NCBI GenBank assembly: GCA_001599595.1
Contig: BCHH01000004.1
Span: forward strand, 751,905 to 815,904
Direction: 5' to 3'
Length of the DNA: 64,000 nucleotides
DNA from: Beverwykella pulmonaria
Taxonomy: Eukaryota; Ascomycota; Dothideomycetes; Pleosporales; Melanommataceae
Positions 49,598-61,980 of this stretch are shown here, in pieces (position 1 is the first letter of the stretch; every line of letters begins with the position of its first letter). The notes under the pieces are model-generated. The model was not told the DNA's origin and made no database searches. It saw only the letters and a list, made by a program, of their open reading frames with translations. A program made the translations under genes and the position numbers.

Positions 49598-51110
49598 ACG
49601 GTCCAAGACGCTGGCGTTTCCATTATGACTGCGTAGATTAATAATCAGGCGATTTGTTTTCCTTTGGTCGCATACTGGCATATATCCTGCGAGCGCTCCG
49701 AGGGTTGATAAGCGCCATCTGGGGACTGAGGGGATCTTGTCAGGGATAATGGACAAGCATACATCCCTATTATGTATGTATAGATTGGCTACAATGGCCA
49801 AAGCTTAGCAAACTCTTAATACATGGTACACCTTCAGGTGTCGTCGAAAAGTCAGACGTGATTGGGGTTTTGATGGATGGACGGCATCCACGGGTTGTGC
49901 TCTCTCTCTCTCTCCCTCTCCTTTTCATTTTCATGTCCATAGATTAGCCTCTATCACGTAACCTGCTGCAAGAAAATATTTCTCCAGTTCGCATCTCTCT
50001 CTGCGTTCCATGTGACTAGCTTCTGAGGAACCATTGGGCACGGGGTTATGTCCGTTTGCTCCCGCTCCAGTATGTCCACCCACTTCTGCTCGAGCCCCGG
50101 GGAAGACGGATGGCGTTCCTCGAGCCGCGCGCAGGGTATGATAGGGTACGTTTTCTTGATGCTGCCTGTACCGCCTATGTATGCTGTTGTATAACAACCA
50201 AACACACATAGCGTCTACGCTCGATTTCCGCCATTGCCGCTGGACAACTTGCCCCTTCGCATTCCCAAAACAGAGACATGTTGGCCTGGCTCAGTGCACA
50301 TTGGTGAACCTGCAGCGAGTTCGTCGACCACAAGCCTGGTCAGAGGTGACGGCCCGGATTTGTTTTTTGTCAGATCGATCGGCCATGATGCCACCCATGT
50401 CTTGAAATGAGTAGCCTCAAAACCCATTTCAAAGTCTTGAAGCTAAACCCGGACATCTCAGGACGCTGGCCTCGCACGCACGTTCTGGGTCCAATGACGT
50501 TGCCATATAGGACAACACCTGTCGCCATTGTGTGCTCAACGGCCGTTTTCGGGAGCAGCACTAGCGGTGAGGGCGACCATTTAACGTCTTACAGTTTCTT
50601 TGGCTAACACCACGAGACATCGGAAAGGACTACAGGGAGACCCCCGTTTCCACTTTTCTTTAACGGCCTGCTCACCAGAGCAGATTTTGTTTCAGTGGGA
50701 TTGATGGGATGCAAGGGAATGCACGTCGTGCGCCATATCCCCACAAACCCTTTGCCACACACTCTTGGCGCCAATCATCCTAGAATTGCTTCTTGTGCTG
50801 CTGCGAGCTCTCTGTTCTGGCCCCGAGCGATGCCGAACGGGGGACAGCAGGACAGGGGCCTCGACAATCGTTACAATCAATCGACCAGACCTTGCCAGCT
50901 TCCCGCTTCCACGGAGCTGTCAGCCATGCCACTGTTTGTTGCATGAAGCCATGGCCGCGTCTGGAGCTTGAGGAACATAAATGGTGGTCGCTCTGTCTTG
51001 ATGGCTTGCTCTTTTCTTCCTGCATCTTGAGTATTTTGAGCGTAGTCTTCTGTTTTGTGCTTCTTGCTCTTTCGTGTCATTCACATGCTACCATCATCTA
51101 CACTGTCATC
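49598..51110. other. Intergenic, no supported gene
   Basis: ECM33 3' region and promoter of the Ser-rich gene. Includes a (CT)n tract; frames are short and motif-free. Confidence 0.5.
49900..49922. repeat. (CT)n dinucleotide tract
   Basis: Imperfect CT run of about 23 bp in the ECM33 downstream region. Confidence 0.8.
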
Positions 51111-52229
51111 ATGATCAGCCTTCCGGTCCCCCAGGCCCTTCTTGATGCTTTCCAGCAGGAGGCTCCCAAGCCGGAGTACCACAATCTACCTCAGCGTGCC
51201 AACTCCGAGCACTCTCTGTCAAGCCACCTTGGAGGCTTGGCCATTGACACGTAAGTCAAGCATTATCACTTTGATGGGCCATCACTGAGGTTGCTAAGGA
51301 AACACCACGATCAAAAACTCCCCTCAATTCGTTCACTGCTCAATGACAATCTTCCCACCGACAGACGTCTCTCGGAGTCCTCATTGCCCTCGCTTACCAG
51401 TATGGGCTCCACATCACTCCTCCCAAATCTTGACTCGGACTGGAACTTGGTCAACACCGTCAACACCGTTCCTCATCCAAACATACTCACTAGCCAAGTC
51501 GGGGGCCAAGCTCCCTTCCCTCATTGCAGCGACCAATTAAGGACTGTGACAGATCAGGAGAACGGTTGCAACTCTGCGGCATCGAACCATCATGAATCCG
51601 CTAGCCGACGCCTCAAGCAAGTCACTGGCCATGTCTTCCCCTACTCCACGCAGAGTAAGAGCCTCTTCCAGACATCGACGAAGGTGGGGCACTCCTCTTC
51701 TGGCTCTCGGCGCTCGCCCCGACGCTGGCGGTACGACGAATCCTCCTCGGACTCTACAGACGCTCATCAAGGCCCCACTCGCTCCACTCGCTCCCGCCAG
51801 GGCTCTGAATCATGCGACTCGGAGAATCCCATGGAGAAAAAACCCCGGAACAAGAAAGCCGAACGCGAATTCTGTGGCCGTCAACAGCAGTCTGGCTGGC
51901 TCGCAAGCCTCCAGAATGCATGCCTAGAAGTAAATCCAAACATGGCCACTCTGGCAGCCCCTCGACCAGGTGTTCCTAATGGAGGGTGGAGGCCCCTCAA
52001 GTCCAATAACATTAATAAGGACATCAAAAACCCATTATCCGTCAACAAGATTGATGCCATATCCACTGGGATTGTAATTATTCGTCAGTCAAGTGGTTTG
52101 CTTAATCAGGCCGTTGAATTGTTCAGGGCACATGGGTTAGACAAGGAAGCCGATGAGCTCGCTGATGCCGTGGAGAATCGTGGATGTGTAGGTTTTCATT
52201 ATCTTGGGGAGCCTAAGCCCAAACTTTGA
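51111..52229 (+). CDS. Ser-rich, largely disordered protein of unknown function
   Basis: Exons 51111-51250 and 51299-52229 (48-nt intron, AAG acceptor) give 356 aa. It starts MISLPVPQALLDAFQQEAPK. The motif QKLPSIRSLLND resembles the LPSIRxLL segment found in several fungal transcription regulators. A long Ser/Arg/Asp-rich middle (SGSRRSPRRWRYDESSSDST) and a basic EKKPRNKKAERE patch follow. The last about 70 residues look structured and helical: KIDAISTGIVIIRQSSG and LLNQAVELFRAHGLDKEADELADAVE. I do not recognise a named domain. A nuclear regulatory role is only a guess. A second acceptor at 51364 would drop 22 residues. Confidence 0.6.
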
Positions 52230-53990
52230 GGCATCAGCGATGCTTATGCCGGCCGTATTGATGTTAGCTTTGGCAGTCCTTTGATTTAAGCAGCATTTAC
52301 GGGCGTCGTTTTCGTCGTTAAAATTGTCTGAGCGTACGACGGTCCTTTGGGGGTGTTGTTTGACGCATCTTTTTGTAGCTCACCGTGGTTGGTTTGCGTC
52401 ACCAAAAGACTCGGGTGGTTCTCTGTACATTTGATTTCCTTACGTTTTCCTGATCTTCTCGCTGTATCTTTCCGTGAGAACAAACTTGTTTGGTATTGGC
52501 CTTGATTTGTTTTGGGAGCGGTACGTCACGACTTCATGACATCTCAGCCATTCATGAAAATGGTGGCATATACGCTTTTCGGTCACGTTATACCTTCTTA
52601 GTTTAGTATCTAGTGGCATGTCACAGCCACTCACTGTCGACTTAGTGGAGAGGAAAATTTGGGGGTGAGGGTTGGCAGAGCGCCCAGCATCCAAATCGAG
52701 AATGAATTCCGTATTTTAGCACTTCATACTTCCATCTGCATGCCCTCAATGTGTGCTGAAGTCCGTCTTGCTGATGATTCAAGCTTGGCGGGTTCCCCCT
52801 GCTAGGCATGTGGGAGCGGGCCTCTGAGATGCTGTCAGGGTTCTGCTTGTATTACCACACTTCAACGTCAAGTTTTATACCAACTCACCTTTCTACTCAG
52901 TTCTCCTCACTATCTTTGTATCTTCGTCTCCTGTGCAGTCATCGGTTGTGTGTTACATTGTATATATCAAGGGCAAAAATAAAGGAGTCTAGGATGTTTA
53001 CCTGCTGTTTTTTTATTCATTTGTTTGCTCTATAGAGGTCCGTTGCATGGCATATGTCGAGAGTGGGAAGGAGGCAGCAGGACTAACACCCTCTCCTCCA
53101 CTCCCAACCCGAACCCAACATGGGAGCTGCAGGTCGGCACCCGATAGCTTCTTGTCTTCCTCAGTCACCACTGCCATCGTCGCCTCCTTGCACGATAATA
53201 CCTCATACCCACCCGCAAATCCCTCGTCTTTGCTCCAGCCAGTCCTCCTTGTCACCTGAGCGGCTCCCCCAACCAACCAACCACCGGTCCTTCATGCAAG
53301 CGTCCTCGCTTGTCATATGTAGCTCGTTCGTTGGGAAAACGCTGCCTTGAACTCCTTGCCGCGTGCCACCCTCTCATTCGCACACCAAAATGGGATAGAT
53401 AGCATTTTGTGTCGGGGAATTGGCCAGCTCATGCAGGAAATCGTTAGTGGCGGCTGTTTTGGCTTTGCTACTTGCCGCGTCGATGGATGGATGGCGTTGC
53501 GCGCGTTAAATTGACGATGGGCAGTTGGAGGCATGAAGTGACACTGGCAGACTCGTATCTGCGGTTAAGCGTCTGGAATTACAATCGGGGTGCTGCAGAT
53601 GCGGTCGGCTATGTGTAGCAACTGGTGGATCGTTGGTAGGGTTAGGCAAGCTGTGGTGATACGGGTGACACACTCGGCTACCATTGCATACAGACGGAAT
53701 TCGAAACTTCGGGATTAAGGAATATGGTTCTACTTGGATACGCAGTTCCACTGCAATTTTGTGCATGAATGTATGAAGTTACCCACCAGAGACTCTTAGG
53801 TGGTGTACGATCTCAAAACGGACGCCTTCTGCTTGACGTTGAACACTCACTCTATATGCTCCGGGTCCAATGCTTGTCTCCTCTGCCTCGGCAACAACCT
53901 CACTGTCTAAGCTACATTTTTGATCTGACGCCCATTCATTCCAATCTTGGCCAGACCCACCAAGTCCTACTCTCACACTTCGATACACCC
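52230..53990. other. Intergenic, no supported gene
   Basis: Downstream of the Ser-rich gene and of the AAA relic. No conserved frame on either strand; decayed 3' parts of the relic may lie in 53.5-53.99 kb. Confidence 0.45.
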
Positions 53991-54400
53991 TCACTTAGTT
54001 CGACAAAATAACCTCCATATGTGCAGGCGGCTTCCAATGTCGAGTGCAGGATAGTTGATGCTGAGGTGTATGTTGGATTCAAAGGCGGCGTCGATGGTTG
54101 ACACGCGGTTTGTGGTTAGGGAGAGCACACCAGTGAGGTATTCGAAGTGTTTGAGGAAGGCTAGGCGGGTTCAAAATGTCTCATTCGATTTTGAACGTGC
54201 ACTTGGGTCGACTCACCCGAAATCAACCGATTCTGCGTAATGTCTGGCGTGCTCCTCTGCTCGAGGAAAATATCGCATTTGTCTAACGGCGGGATAGCAC
54301 CCCATTTAATCGTCAGTTGGAGAACACGCTCCCAGTTCGCCCGCGCTCATGTTGTACAGGGACTTACGCATTGTCCCGGACACAAGAACGTTAAAACTGT
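53991..54400 (-). pseudogene. AAA+ ATPase gene relic
   Basis: Minus-strand fragment of the AAA domain of a fungal AAA+ ATPase. From about 54390 one frame reads KSLYNMSAGELG, the segment after Walker A in this family. A different frame then reads WGAIPPLDKCDIFLEQRST, where intact proteins have a hydrophobic Walker B ending LLDEADVFLEQRS. An intron-like GTGAGT...CCTAG (54216-54161) joins in phase to AFLKHFEYLTGVLSLTTNRV and STIDAAFESNIHLSINYPAL, then RLHIWRLF and a stop at 53991. The frame switch, the altered Walker B (DE to DK), the missing spacing and the absence of a Walker A region all point to a decayed copy. Confidence 0.6.
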
Positions 54401-55815
54401 CAGAGAATGTGCGTTATGGCGTTGGTGAGTTAGATGACGTCGTGTGCTCGTGATTACTTTGCGTGAGGGATGGAACGTTGCCTCACCTGAGCTCTCCTCG
54501 AAATTATTTTCATCGTGTTATCTCATCGAACGTTGGTATTTGTCAGATGCTGCATTGATCGGATCGCATGGTAGACTATATTCATTATGCCGAGAGACGT
54601 ATCACCGTCTTCGGACCTGACTCCCAGCATGCGGAGAAGGTCTTGGAATCCACGATCATGCGGCTCATATTCGTCTATGCGTCTTGTTATTGAGTGTCTG
54701 CGAGACTGATTGTGATGTTGTAATGCTACGCATATGTCGTTTCCCAGTGTCATATATATTGCTGTCCACATAAAAATCTTTTTACGCCACGTTCTCGGAG
54801 TACTATCCAAGTATTTAATGTCAACAGTCATTCCAACCCGCCCGCGCTATGGCACATAATCTCATTCCGAAGGATATACGGACGAAGCGTTATAGGCTAC
54901 ATAAAGCGTTGACTCGTTGAAATGCACGCTGCATCGGTAAATCCTAAGAGAATCGGAGCCTCTAAATTTGAATATTCTATGGGAATAATGGGCACAGAGT
55001 GATCTCCTCAAAATGTTCTTTGACAATGACCTGCATGGGCTAGAGGGAATCGTTAAGGTTTATGGTGGAGAGGGCTGTTTTTGATGTGGATTTGGCCACA
55101 ACAAGTGAGAGACGGGAACGGCTGGTGTTGGCACTCTTTGAACCGAATCTAGAAGATACCGTTGCGCCAACTTTGAGGCACATGAGGATCTCAAGGGTTG
55201 CGGAGAAAATGCGTAGGGTAATAGGGGAGAAGGAAAGGGCAAGTATGAGGCCTTTTGGGTGACGAAGATGGCGAGAGGGGCGCGGCAGATAATGTTGTCT
55301 CCGATTGGTCGATACAAGCTTCTTTGGTGTGAATGTCAAATCTGCAGTGGTATGAGATAGGTAATCGCCGGTGGCCAATCGCGGCCCATGTTGGCAATTT
55401 AGCGATGACCCTGAGATGCTTTGCATTCTCCTGGCACACCTCAAGACGAATCTGCGGACTCGATCCCCATTCCACTCATTAGCCAGCTCTCCGCACAGCA
55501 CACAGCAGCCTCACCGCCTTGATCCGTGATAGCAGCTTGGCTCTTCGGTCCCGCTAGTCTTTTTGGAAGCAAGCACGTCTGGGCTTTCCCGCGACGCCGA
55601 CCCTGATTTGGTGCGGCGACATTGTAGCTCCTCACACTCGCACCTCGCGACAACCGTTCCAAACCACCAAGCTGGCCTCCCCGGAGTCCCCCCCTCTCCA
55701 CTCGCAGCGCGAACACAGCAACACCACGGGAATACGAGCAAGGAGTTTGTCCGTCCGCGTGTCGCAGTCGCGGGAGGAGGAGGAGAAGAGCGCCGCGGGC
55801 CTCCCACGCTTCAGC
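54401..55815. other. Intergenic; MNN9 upstream region
   Basis: No supported gene. Minus-strand frames of 90-150 codons at 54.5-55.7 kb are motif-free. They could include further decayed parts of the AAA relic's 5' half, but I found no Walker A. Confidence 0.45.
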
Positions 55816-57286
55816 ATGCTCGTTGGCAAAGGGTATTCATGGAAAGCCGCTAAGTCACGGCTGCCCCCATCACGGCAGGTCTGGCATACAATCAAGAGCC
55901 CCCGGGTGCTGCTCTCCATTGGCATATTCTCTGTGCTCCTGCTGCTATGGCGTTCAATGGGTCCAACCAGCGAGATGCAAAGGTGCGCAATTTCCCCGAC
56001 ACCACATGGCGCAGGTTGCTTTTTCACGTACATTACGTGCAATGGGGGAGTTGGATAGACACACATGGCTCACCGCAACACCTCCCCTCTCAGAACCGCT
56101 GCTCACAAATGCCCATCCAGATTCTACTGCTTTGGCCCGGCAAAAGCGCCCATGCGCATGACACCAAACGACAACGCAGAATGGCACGCACACCTCCAAA
56201 CGCCCGTAATATACAACCACCACAAACCCATCGAGATCAACGCAACCACCATAGAACACATCGACCTCAATGTCATCAAATCCACGCCCAAAGCAGCGGC
56301 TAACCGAGAGCGAGTCCTCATCCTCACCCCGCTCCGCGATGCCGTACACTACCTCGACCAGCACTTCGACCTCCTTAGCCAGCTCACGTACCCTCACGAC
56401 CTGATCGATCTTGCTTTCCTCGTCGGCGACACAACGGACGACACTCTGGCAGCTTTGGCGAAGGAGCTTGAGCGTGTACAATCGAATCCGCAAGCCGCCT
56501 TTCGGTCGGCTATGGTGGTTGAGAAGGACTTCGGGGTACAAATAGATCAGAACAATGTGGCGGACAGACATGGCTTTGCGGCACAGGGCCCGCGTAGGAA
56601 GGCGATGGGGCGAGCGCGGAACTACTTGCTCGCGACTGCGTTGAAGCCGGAGCACAGCTGGGTGTATTGGAGAGATGTAGATATCAAGGAAAGTCCAGAA
56701 CGGATAATTGAGGACTTTCAGGCGCATGACGTCGATGTACTGGTCCCAAACATATGGTTCCATAGGTATAAGGAGGTCAATGGCAAGATGGTCGATATCG
56801 AAGGACGATGTGAGCATCACAACCATCCTAAGGTATCCAGCACAGACTGACCTGTGACAGTCGACTACAACTCCTGGCAAGAATCCCCTGAAGGCCTAAA
56901 ACTCGCCGCCTCCCTCGACAAAGACGTAGTCCTCGCCGAAGGTGCATTCCTTTCCCCTCCTCAACAACTCTCCCCTCCTGAACTAATTTTTTTTTCCCCT
57001 AGGCTACAAAGAATACGTCACCAAGCGCAAATACATGGCCAAAATGGGCGACCGGCGCGAAGATCACGACTACATGATCCCACTCGACGGTATCGGCGGC
57101 GTCAACATCATCCTAAAAGCCGACGTCCACCGCTCCGGTATAAACTTTCCCTGCTACGCTTTCGAGAATCAGGCCGAGACCGAGGGGTTCGCTAAGATGG
57201 CGAAGCGTGCGGGGTACGGCGTCTTTGGTTTGCCGAATTACGTTGTCTGGCATATTGATACCGATGAAAAGCCAGGGAATGCGTAA
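55816..57286 (+). CDS. MNN9: Alpha-1,6-mannosyltransferase, mannan polymerase subunit (GT62)
   Basis: Golgi type II membrane enzyme of the Mnn9/Anp1/Van1 family that builds the alpha-1,6-mannan backbone on N-glycans. Exons 55816-55982, 56121-56809, 56861-56941 and 57003-57286 give 406 aa. The N-terminus has a short cytoplasmic part and one TM (VLLSIGIFSVLLLLWRSM). The catalytic domain starts RERVLILTPLRDAVHYL, typical of Mnn9 rather than Anp1. It carries AFLVGDTTDDT, GPRRKAMGRARNYLL and the DxD motif in YWRDVDIKESPERI (about 241-243). LDGIGGVNIILKADVHRSG and AFENQAETEGFAKMAKR are strongly conserved. Phases agree throughout. The polypyrimidine tract before the last acceptor is a striking run of T. 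Confidence 0.9.
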
Positions 57287-58150
57287 TGTCGATCAGAGAC
57301 GCGTGCGTGCAGAGAATGGGGTTACGTAATGCATAATCGAAGATGCATGTATGCGGGCCATGGGGATCCGGCGTTGTATCATCACATCATGAAAGGGAGT
57401 GGAAATTCTTAGACAGGGCATGGAGTTTTTCTTCGATTGTGTATATAGGATCGGTCGGGGTTTTGGGTGCTCTGCGTACGATACATGGCGCATGGCACAG
57501 TTGATGAACAGGCGTGTGCGGCGAGTGGAGAGGGGCTTCTTCTGGTGATTCTTTTCTCTTCTTGTTTTTATACCTTTCCCCCCTCGATTCCATGACCAAC
57601 ATCGGGATTTTGGGCGCGAGTAGTCTGTTTCTTGGTTGGGCCTTGCATCGCGCGCGCTTGCGCGCTCTCATGGGTAGGAGTACGGTAGTATGTGCAGAAG
57701 CATGCATCCGCATTGAGTCAATCAAGAAACATGGAAATTCACGTCGTATTTGTGTACAAGCGGTTCATGCGTGAAAGATTTGCAAGTAGTATCATTCCAT
57801 GTCCTATGCTAAAAGACCGCGTGTCTTTACCGAATCTTATGACCGTTACGATACTACTTCTAAGAACTCGAGGTAAAGCGTAAGCCTTGAGATACATTCC
57901 CCACAGGGAGTGTAATGAAACGGGTTGACGAAGAGGGAAAGTAGTGTACAGAGCCATTGATATCGGTAATCACATCCATTCCGAGTAACCCATGTTGAAC
58001 TGCTAGATCGTGAAATCATGTCCGCAAAGCGCCGAATGGGTATAAATATACAGCTGTCGATTTTCGACCGATTCTTGAATCTACTACGATCCCAGATTCT
58101 CGAAACGAACAGCTCGAAAACAACGAACAAGAGCAGAGACACCCAGGAGC
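57287..58150. other. Convergent 3' intergenic region
   Basis: Lies between the 3' ends of MNN9 (+) and the SPF45-like gene (-). No gene is supported. Confidence 0.55.
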
Positions 58151-59793
58151 CTAGTGGTCGTAGATGAAAGCTTGAAACTTCTCTTCCATGTAGAATTGAG
58201 CGCGGATCTTCCGACCTTGGAATTCGTAGCCCTCGTCGAACCGATTGACAGCATTTAGGGCGCTCAGACCATCGACAAACTGGATGTAGACCGGAGGAGA
58301 AGGAATATCTCTGTCGTAATGAATGCGCTCTACCATTCCGAACTGCAGGGGCATCAGCAAATGTAAATACGAGTACCAAAGAGTCGGCTCACCTTGGTTT
58401 GGAATACATCACCCATCTCCTGTCGAATACCTCCATCATTTCGGTCAGCGTCCGCTGCAAGATCCACGCCGTCGCAGCATCCCCAAGTCACGATGACACG
58501 GGAGGGCTGGCCAAACTTGCTCTCCTCAGGCTTTACCGTCCGATGTCCACCGCGAATATCGAACACATGTGCACTCTTGATACGGTCGCGGTCCCCATTA
58601 TCGTCGACTTTGTTCTGGCCTTTTCTCTTCACAGCTTCTAGATGGGTTGTGATACCGTCACTATTCTTTCCGAGGCCTTGACCCTCAACATGACCCATCT
58701 TGGCCAACATACGGGCGCCGAAGCTGAGTTGTTTCTGTCTCTTTGCTGGTGGCTCGTCGGATGACTTGCGGGTGGAGGTCGTGCTATCAATATCCTTCCG
58801 AACTTCTGGTTGAGGATAATGGACAGGCGCAGAAGAGATGGTATGAGAGTATGTAACTGGAGGGGCAGAGATAGTGTGAGAGTACGTGATCGGTGACGCG
58901 GATATGGTGGGGTTGTATGGGGTAGCCGGCGGTGGCGGGGGAGGCGGAGGAGCTGCATTCTCTGGCGGAGGCGAGCGAGGTGGAGGTGGAGGTGGAAGAA
59001 GAGGAGGCGGAGGCGGAGGAGGTGGGGATGCCGCAGCTTGCGGTGTAGCGGACAAATGGGCACGGCGAGCATAAGCTTCGTCTCCGGTCAGATCGGTCGG
59101 AATGGAGGTGATGTTTGGAGAGGAGCGGGATTCCGGTTGAGAGCTCTGCCGAGACTCGTTGGGCGGCGGGCTGCTGTCGCTGAGGTTGCGCTCGGGGCGA
59201 CTGTTGGCGGTTCGAAGGAAGTCGCGAAAGGCGTTAACCTTCATATCATATCCTCCCAGGCCCTTGTATGCCGCAAGGTTCGTGTATTTGCTCGGATGGT
59301 GGCTTCTGTTGGGGAACCAGTTTCCGTACTTCTTCGCCATCCGCTTGGACTCCTTGGCCTGCTGCTTGATCTCATAGTTGCGCTCCGCTCTGGCATTGTT
59401 GATCTCAGCGTCGTCGTCCGCCGTGCTGAGGTAGTACTCAAAGCCAGGCCTCTGTTGGGTTCCAGCTGCTGGGGTGTGCTCCACGGGGTTCTGGGCCATG
59501 ACAGGCCGGGCAGGTTTCTTGGCAGCGTTGTTCCCTTTGGCTTGCGGGCGCTTAATTGAATGTGGGTTGTGGAACTTTGGAGCTGAACATTCGCATAAGT
59601 AAAGACGTACTTAAGACACAGCAGGAGTCAGCAAGTAGATACCAGTTTTCTTCTGCTCGGCCTTGGCCTGCTCGTCGAATATGACAGGAGGGGCCTGGAC
59701 GTCGGCCTGGAGCATGTATGGGTTCGGAAGCCCCCCCGGGCCATACGGGTTGGGCAAGCCCTTTAGCGGCGGCTTTGGCTGAGAGGAAGTCAT
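58151..59793 (-). CDS. SPF45/RBM17-type splicing factor (G-patch + UHM-like RRM)
   Basis: Splicing factor acting at 3' splice sites; SPF45 uses a C-terminal UHM to bind ULM motifs of SF3B1/U2AF. Exons 59793-59643, 59582-58393 and 58342-58151 give 510 aa. It starts MTSSQPKPPLKGLPNPYG. An Arg/Lys-rich helix (QQAKESKRMAKKYGNWFP) and the conserved LAAYKGLGGYD element follow. About residues 237-270 are nearly pure proline. The G-patch, FGARMLAKMGHVEGQGLGKN, starts near 338. The RRM runs from SRVIVTWGCCDGVD to KIRAQFYMEEKFQAF with the GYEFQGRKIRA segment. A near-repeat TYSHTISAPPVTYSHTIS lies before the basic stretch. It shares a 586-bp divergent spacer with PCS60. Confidence 0.9.
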
Positions 59794-60379
59794 GTTAGTG
59801 AACCTGCCACGGCCGGTCGGTTAGTTGCCAGTATAGATGAGCGCTGCAGAGGACCGAGGAAACTGCAAACGAAGAAAAGAGCGGAAAGAATAACGCAGTC
59901 GGATAAGCTGCAGAGTGATAGCGAACGATGAAAAGCCCTGGGGCCCAAGGAAAAGCCTGAGAGATTGCCGCGATCGAATTTGAGAAATGAGGTTTGAGAT
60001 GTAAGGTGGAGGTGACAAGGTGGAGAGGTGGTGAGGTAGCTAGCAGGAGAGAAAGCGGAAAAGAGCGCGGCAGAATCCCTGAGCCCCGTTCATATCCGCT
60101 AGCCGCTCACGTGCTATTGCGACAACGACGCCTGCGACGGCCAAATCATCCTTATCAAAGGTTTGGTTTTTCGTCTTCCTTCACCCATCTTAATTGCATT
60201 TGTACCTGAGCAGGTCTCTTGTGCACCGTCTGTCTGTCCATCTTGATCTGTACAACATCGCATACTTAAGGCTTCCTATATTTCGAGGTATGGATCACCA
60301 GTGGTAGCACGCCATCGGTCTGCTAACGATACCAGTTTTCGATACCGTATCACAGTAGTACAGCAGTAGAACAGAACCA
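59794..60379. promoter_or_regulatory. Bidirectional promoter region, SPF45-like / PCS60
   Basis: Spacer between two divergent start codons. It is purine-rich near the SPF45 side. No clear core element is visible. Confidence 0.4.
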
Positions 60380-61980
60380 ATGGCACCCACTACGCTTCAG
60401 AACGCCTTCCCCAAGGACTCAACGGCCACGGCTATCATTATCCCCTCCCAACCCCCTCTCGCCATCTCTTACCAAAGGCTCGCCGCCGATGTCACCATCT
60501 TCCAGCAACAACTAGCCAAGCTCGGCGTGAACGCGCAATCCGCTGTGTCGATTGCGTTGCCCAATTCATACGAGTTCATCGTCTCGTTTATTGCCGCGTC
60601 CTGGCAACGGGCTATTGCGGCGCCACTCAACCCTGCGTACACCCAGGCCGAATTTGAGTTTTACATTGACGATCTGAGCTCGGCCATTGCGCTGGTTCCG
60701 AAAGGCGCATATGCTAAAGATGCCGCCGCCGTACGAGCAGCAAGGAAATACAAGGCTGCGATTGCGGAGTGCTACTACAATGGCAAGGAGGTGGTTCTGG
60801 ATGTGAAGGAGAAAGGCAAGCTTGCTGGCAAAAATGGCGTGGTTGAGTCGGCACAGCCGGAGGACGTGGCTTTGGTCTTGCACACCAGCGGGACGACAGG
60901 CCGCCCGAAAGCTGTGCCCTTGACGCACCGCAACCTTCTACGGACGATGAAGAACATCCAGGCCACCTATGAGTTGACCCCCAAAGACAGAACCATGCTG
61001 GTCATGCCCCTGTTTCATGTACACGGCTTGCTTGCTGGTTTCCTCGCGCCTCTTGCATCTGGAGGCTCCGTCATTGTGCCCACCAAATTCTCGGCCTCTG
61101 AGTTTTGGCGTGATTTTATTCAGCATCAAGCGAATTGGTATACTGCTGTCCCTACCATCCACCAGATCCTCCTGAGAAGCCCAATTCCAAACCCCAAACC
61201 GAGAATTCGCTTCATCCGTTCCTGCTCCTCTCCACTATCTCCCAAAGTTTTCCACGAACTGGAAGAGACCTTCGGTGCTCCTGTTTTGGAAGCGTACGCG
61301 ATGACGGAGGCGTCGCATCAGATGACGAGCAACCCTCTTCCGCCTGGAAAGCGTATGCCAGGTAGCGTGGGTATTGGTCAAGGCGTCGAAGTCAAGATTC
61401 TTGACGACGCTGGAAAGGAAGTGCCGCAAGGCAAGGAGGCCGAAATCTGCATCCGGGGCGAGAACGTCACCAAAGGCTACCTCAACAATCCTGCTGCAAA
61501 TGCCTCTTCATTCACCAAAGATGGCTTCTTCCGCACGGGAGACCAGGGGAAGCAAGACGCTGATGGATATGTCATCATCACTGGTAGGATTAAGGAGCTA
61601 ATCAACAAAGGAGGCGAGAAGATCAGTCCTATCGAGCTGGACAATGTGGTTGCCCAAAACCCAGCTGTATCGGAAGCCGTCAGCTTCGCTCTCGAAGATG
61701 AGATGTATGGACAGGATGTTGGACTTGCAGTAGTGGTGAAAGATGGTCAAACACTAACAGCTGCAGCCTTGAAGGCGTGGATGGCGGACCGGGTCGCCAA
61801 GTTCAAGCTACCAAAGAAGGTATTGCTCTTTTACATTATAACTAGTGCGTAGCACAGAGATATTGACTGCTGCAGATCTTCTTCACCGACATCATGCCAA
61901 AAACCGCCACGGGGAAGGTCCAGAGGCGCATTGTCGCCGAAGCCATGCTCAAGAATAATCCGCCAAAGGCCAAGCTATAG
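60380..61980 (+). CDS. PCS60: Peroxisomal AMP-dependent acyl-CoA/oxalyl-CoA synthetase
   Basis: ANL-superfamily enzyme activating a carboxylic acid with ATP and CoA; yeast Pcs60/Fat2 is peroxisomal and acts as oxalyl-CoA synthetase. Exons 60380-61819 and 61876-61980 (56-nt intron) give 514 aa. The AMP-binding P-loop is HTSGTTGRPK (about 168-177). The acyl-adenylate motif is EAYAMTEASHQM. GFFRTGDQGKQDADGYVIITG and RIKELINKGGEKISP form the hinge region. PKTATGKVQRR contains the C-terminal catalytic Lys. The protein ends in AKL, a good PTS1, encoded entirely by the 105-nt last exon. Without removal of the intron the frame ends at 61852 (…FYIITSA) and lacks both the catalytic Lys and PTS1. Confidence 0.92.
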
